Assembly (NCBI RefSeq): GCF_004014805.1
Contig: NZ_ATDN01000009.1
Location: 1-64,000 of the forward strand
From: Mycolicibacterium elephantis DSM 44368
Lineage (GTDB): Bacteria > Actinomycetota > Actinomycetes > Mycobacteriales > Mycobacteriaceae
DNA length: 64,000 bases
Reading direction: 5' to 3'
The notes under the pieces are model-generated. The model searched no databases. It had not been told where the DNA came from and saw only the letters and a list, made by a program, of their open reading frames with translations. Position 1 is the stretch's first letter; each line of letters begins with the position of its first letter. Position numbers and translations under genes: made by a program. Positions 63,551-64,000 of this stretch are shown one piece after another.

Positions 63551-63939
63551 TCGCGACCATCGCGACCATCCGTCGCCGTCAGCACCTCCTTGGCGATCGT
63601 CATCGCGGAGTTGGCCGCCGGAAACCCGGCGTAGCCGCTGCAGTGATAGATGACCTCGGCGATCTCGGCGTCGGTGAGGCCGTTGTTGCGGGCGATCTGG
63701 AAGTGGATCGACAGCTCGTCGCCGGCGCGCAGCGCGATCAGCGCGCCGAGCGTGACGAGGCTGCGGTCCCGGCGGCTCAGCCCGTCGCGGGTCCACAGCC
63801 GACCGAACACGTTGTCCATGGCAAGACCGAGCATCTCACCGCCAAACGAACCCTGGGGCAGCTCGACGTCGCCGTCGGGCAGCACGCCGGGAAGCAGCTC
63901 GCGGAAGACTCGAAGACCTTGTTCGCGCACATCTGTCAT
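63538..63939 (-). CDS. Carboxymuconolactone decarboxylase (AhpD-like) family protein
   Basis: A 133-residue CMD-fold protein: LWTRDGLSRRDRSLVTLGALIALRAGDEL, HFQIARNNGLTDAEIAEVIYHCSGYAGFPAANSA, the typical helices with a single catalytic-type Cys. It may be a decarboxylase or a peroxidase-type helper. ATG 63939. Its last codons and TAG overlap the 3' end of the tRNA-Thr gene on the other strand by 13 bases. The bases after 63940 hold no feature I can support. Confidence 0.88.
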   Translation of the reverse strand: MTDVREQGLRVFRELLPGVLPDGDVELPQGSFGGEMLGLAMDNVFGRLWTRDGLSRRDRSLVTLGALIALRAGDELSIHFQIARNNGLTDAEIAEVIYHCSGYAGFPAANSAMTIAKEVLTATDGRDGRDGAT

Positions 63940-64000
63940 ACCGACAGCGTGGCAGAGCCGGGCTGCCGGTTATCGGGGTGCGACGAACCCGACCGGCCCC

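Overview
The window is high-GC DNA from a Mycobacterium-type actinobacterium, most likely a rapid-growing Mycolicibacterium. The evidence is shared order with the M. tuberculosis Rv3644c-Rv3699 region (topA, cspA, tad genes, 6C and Ms1 RNAs, acs, marP, nth, crp, Get3-like ATPase pair, whiB4, ponA2, moxR2 cluster, glpK), plus genes typical of fast growers (Mn-catalase, carotenoid oxygenase, F420- and mycofactocin-type oxidoreductases). Names and orthologies come from recognising the proteins from memory; no database was searched.

Layout. 1-9.4 kb: end of a Gly-rich PGRS-like protein, a DUF4242 protein, a GCS2-type ligase, an acyltransferase, a methyltransferase, glpK, an aldo/keto reductase, two PadR regulators with visible palindromic sites, and a carotenoid oxygenase. 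9.4-16.8 kb: RDD and SpoIIM-like membrane proteins, then a tightly overlapping moxR-DUF58-DUF4350-DUF4129-membrane protein operon. 16.8-18.4 kb: YqeY and an F420-type LLM enzyme. 18.3-23.3 kb: a stress island (Mn-catalase, hemerythrin, a 50-residue protein, an unknown protein, a methyltransferase with a CDGSH protein, a heme-oxygenase-like diiron protein) with repeated SigF-like promoters. 23.2-29.5 kb: SDR, tRNA-Pro, PLP lyase, phosphoesterase, ponA2. 29.5-43.5 kb: whiB4, bagA/bagB, RidA and MBL proteins, crp, nth, a thioredoxin, a Nudix protein, marP, ephE, a secreted protease, acs and a degenerate Fic-like protein. 43.5-45.1 kb: two structured RNAs, Ms1 and 6C, on either side of a HAD phosphatase gene. 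45.2-49.8 kb: ssd and a tad/Flp-pilus-type operon. 49.8-52.8 kb: a three-gene operon (arylsulfotransferase-like, orphan substrate-binding lipoprotein, biuret-hydrolase-like enzyme). 52.9-64 kb: PAS protein, MrfA/SftH helicase, cspA, topA, a membrane adenylate cyclase, a frameshifted delta' subunit gene, tRNA-Thr and a carboxymuconolactone decarboxylase-like protein.

Functional links. A cAMP circuit can be drawn inside the window: a membrane cyclase, Crp, and a perfect Crp-type palindrome lying between the -35 and -10 of the Ms1 RNA promoter. Envelope, acid and redox defence genes (ponA2, marP, whiB4, bagAB, Mn-catalase, hemerythrin) are concentrated here. The less familiar parts are the SigF-like island with near-leaderless starts, the biuret-hydrolase operon, the degenerate Fic protein, a 63-nt element at convergent gene ends, and a 13-G run that breaks the delta' gene.
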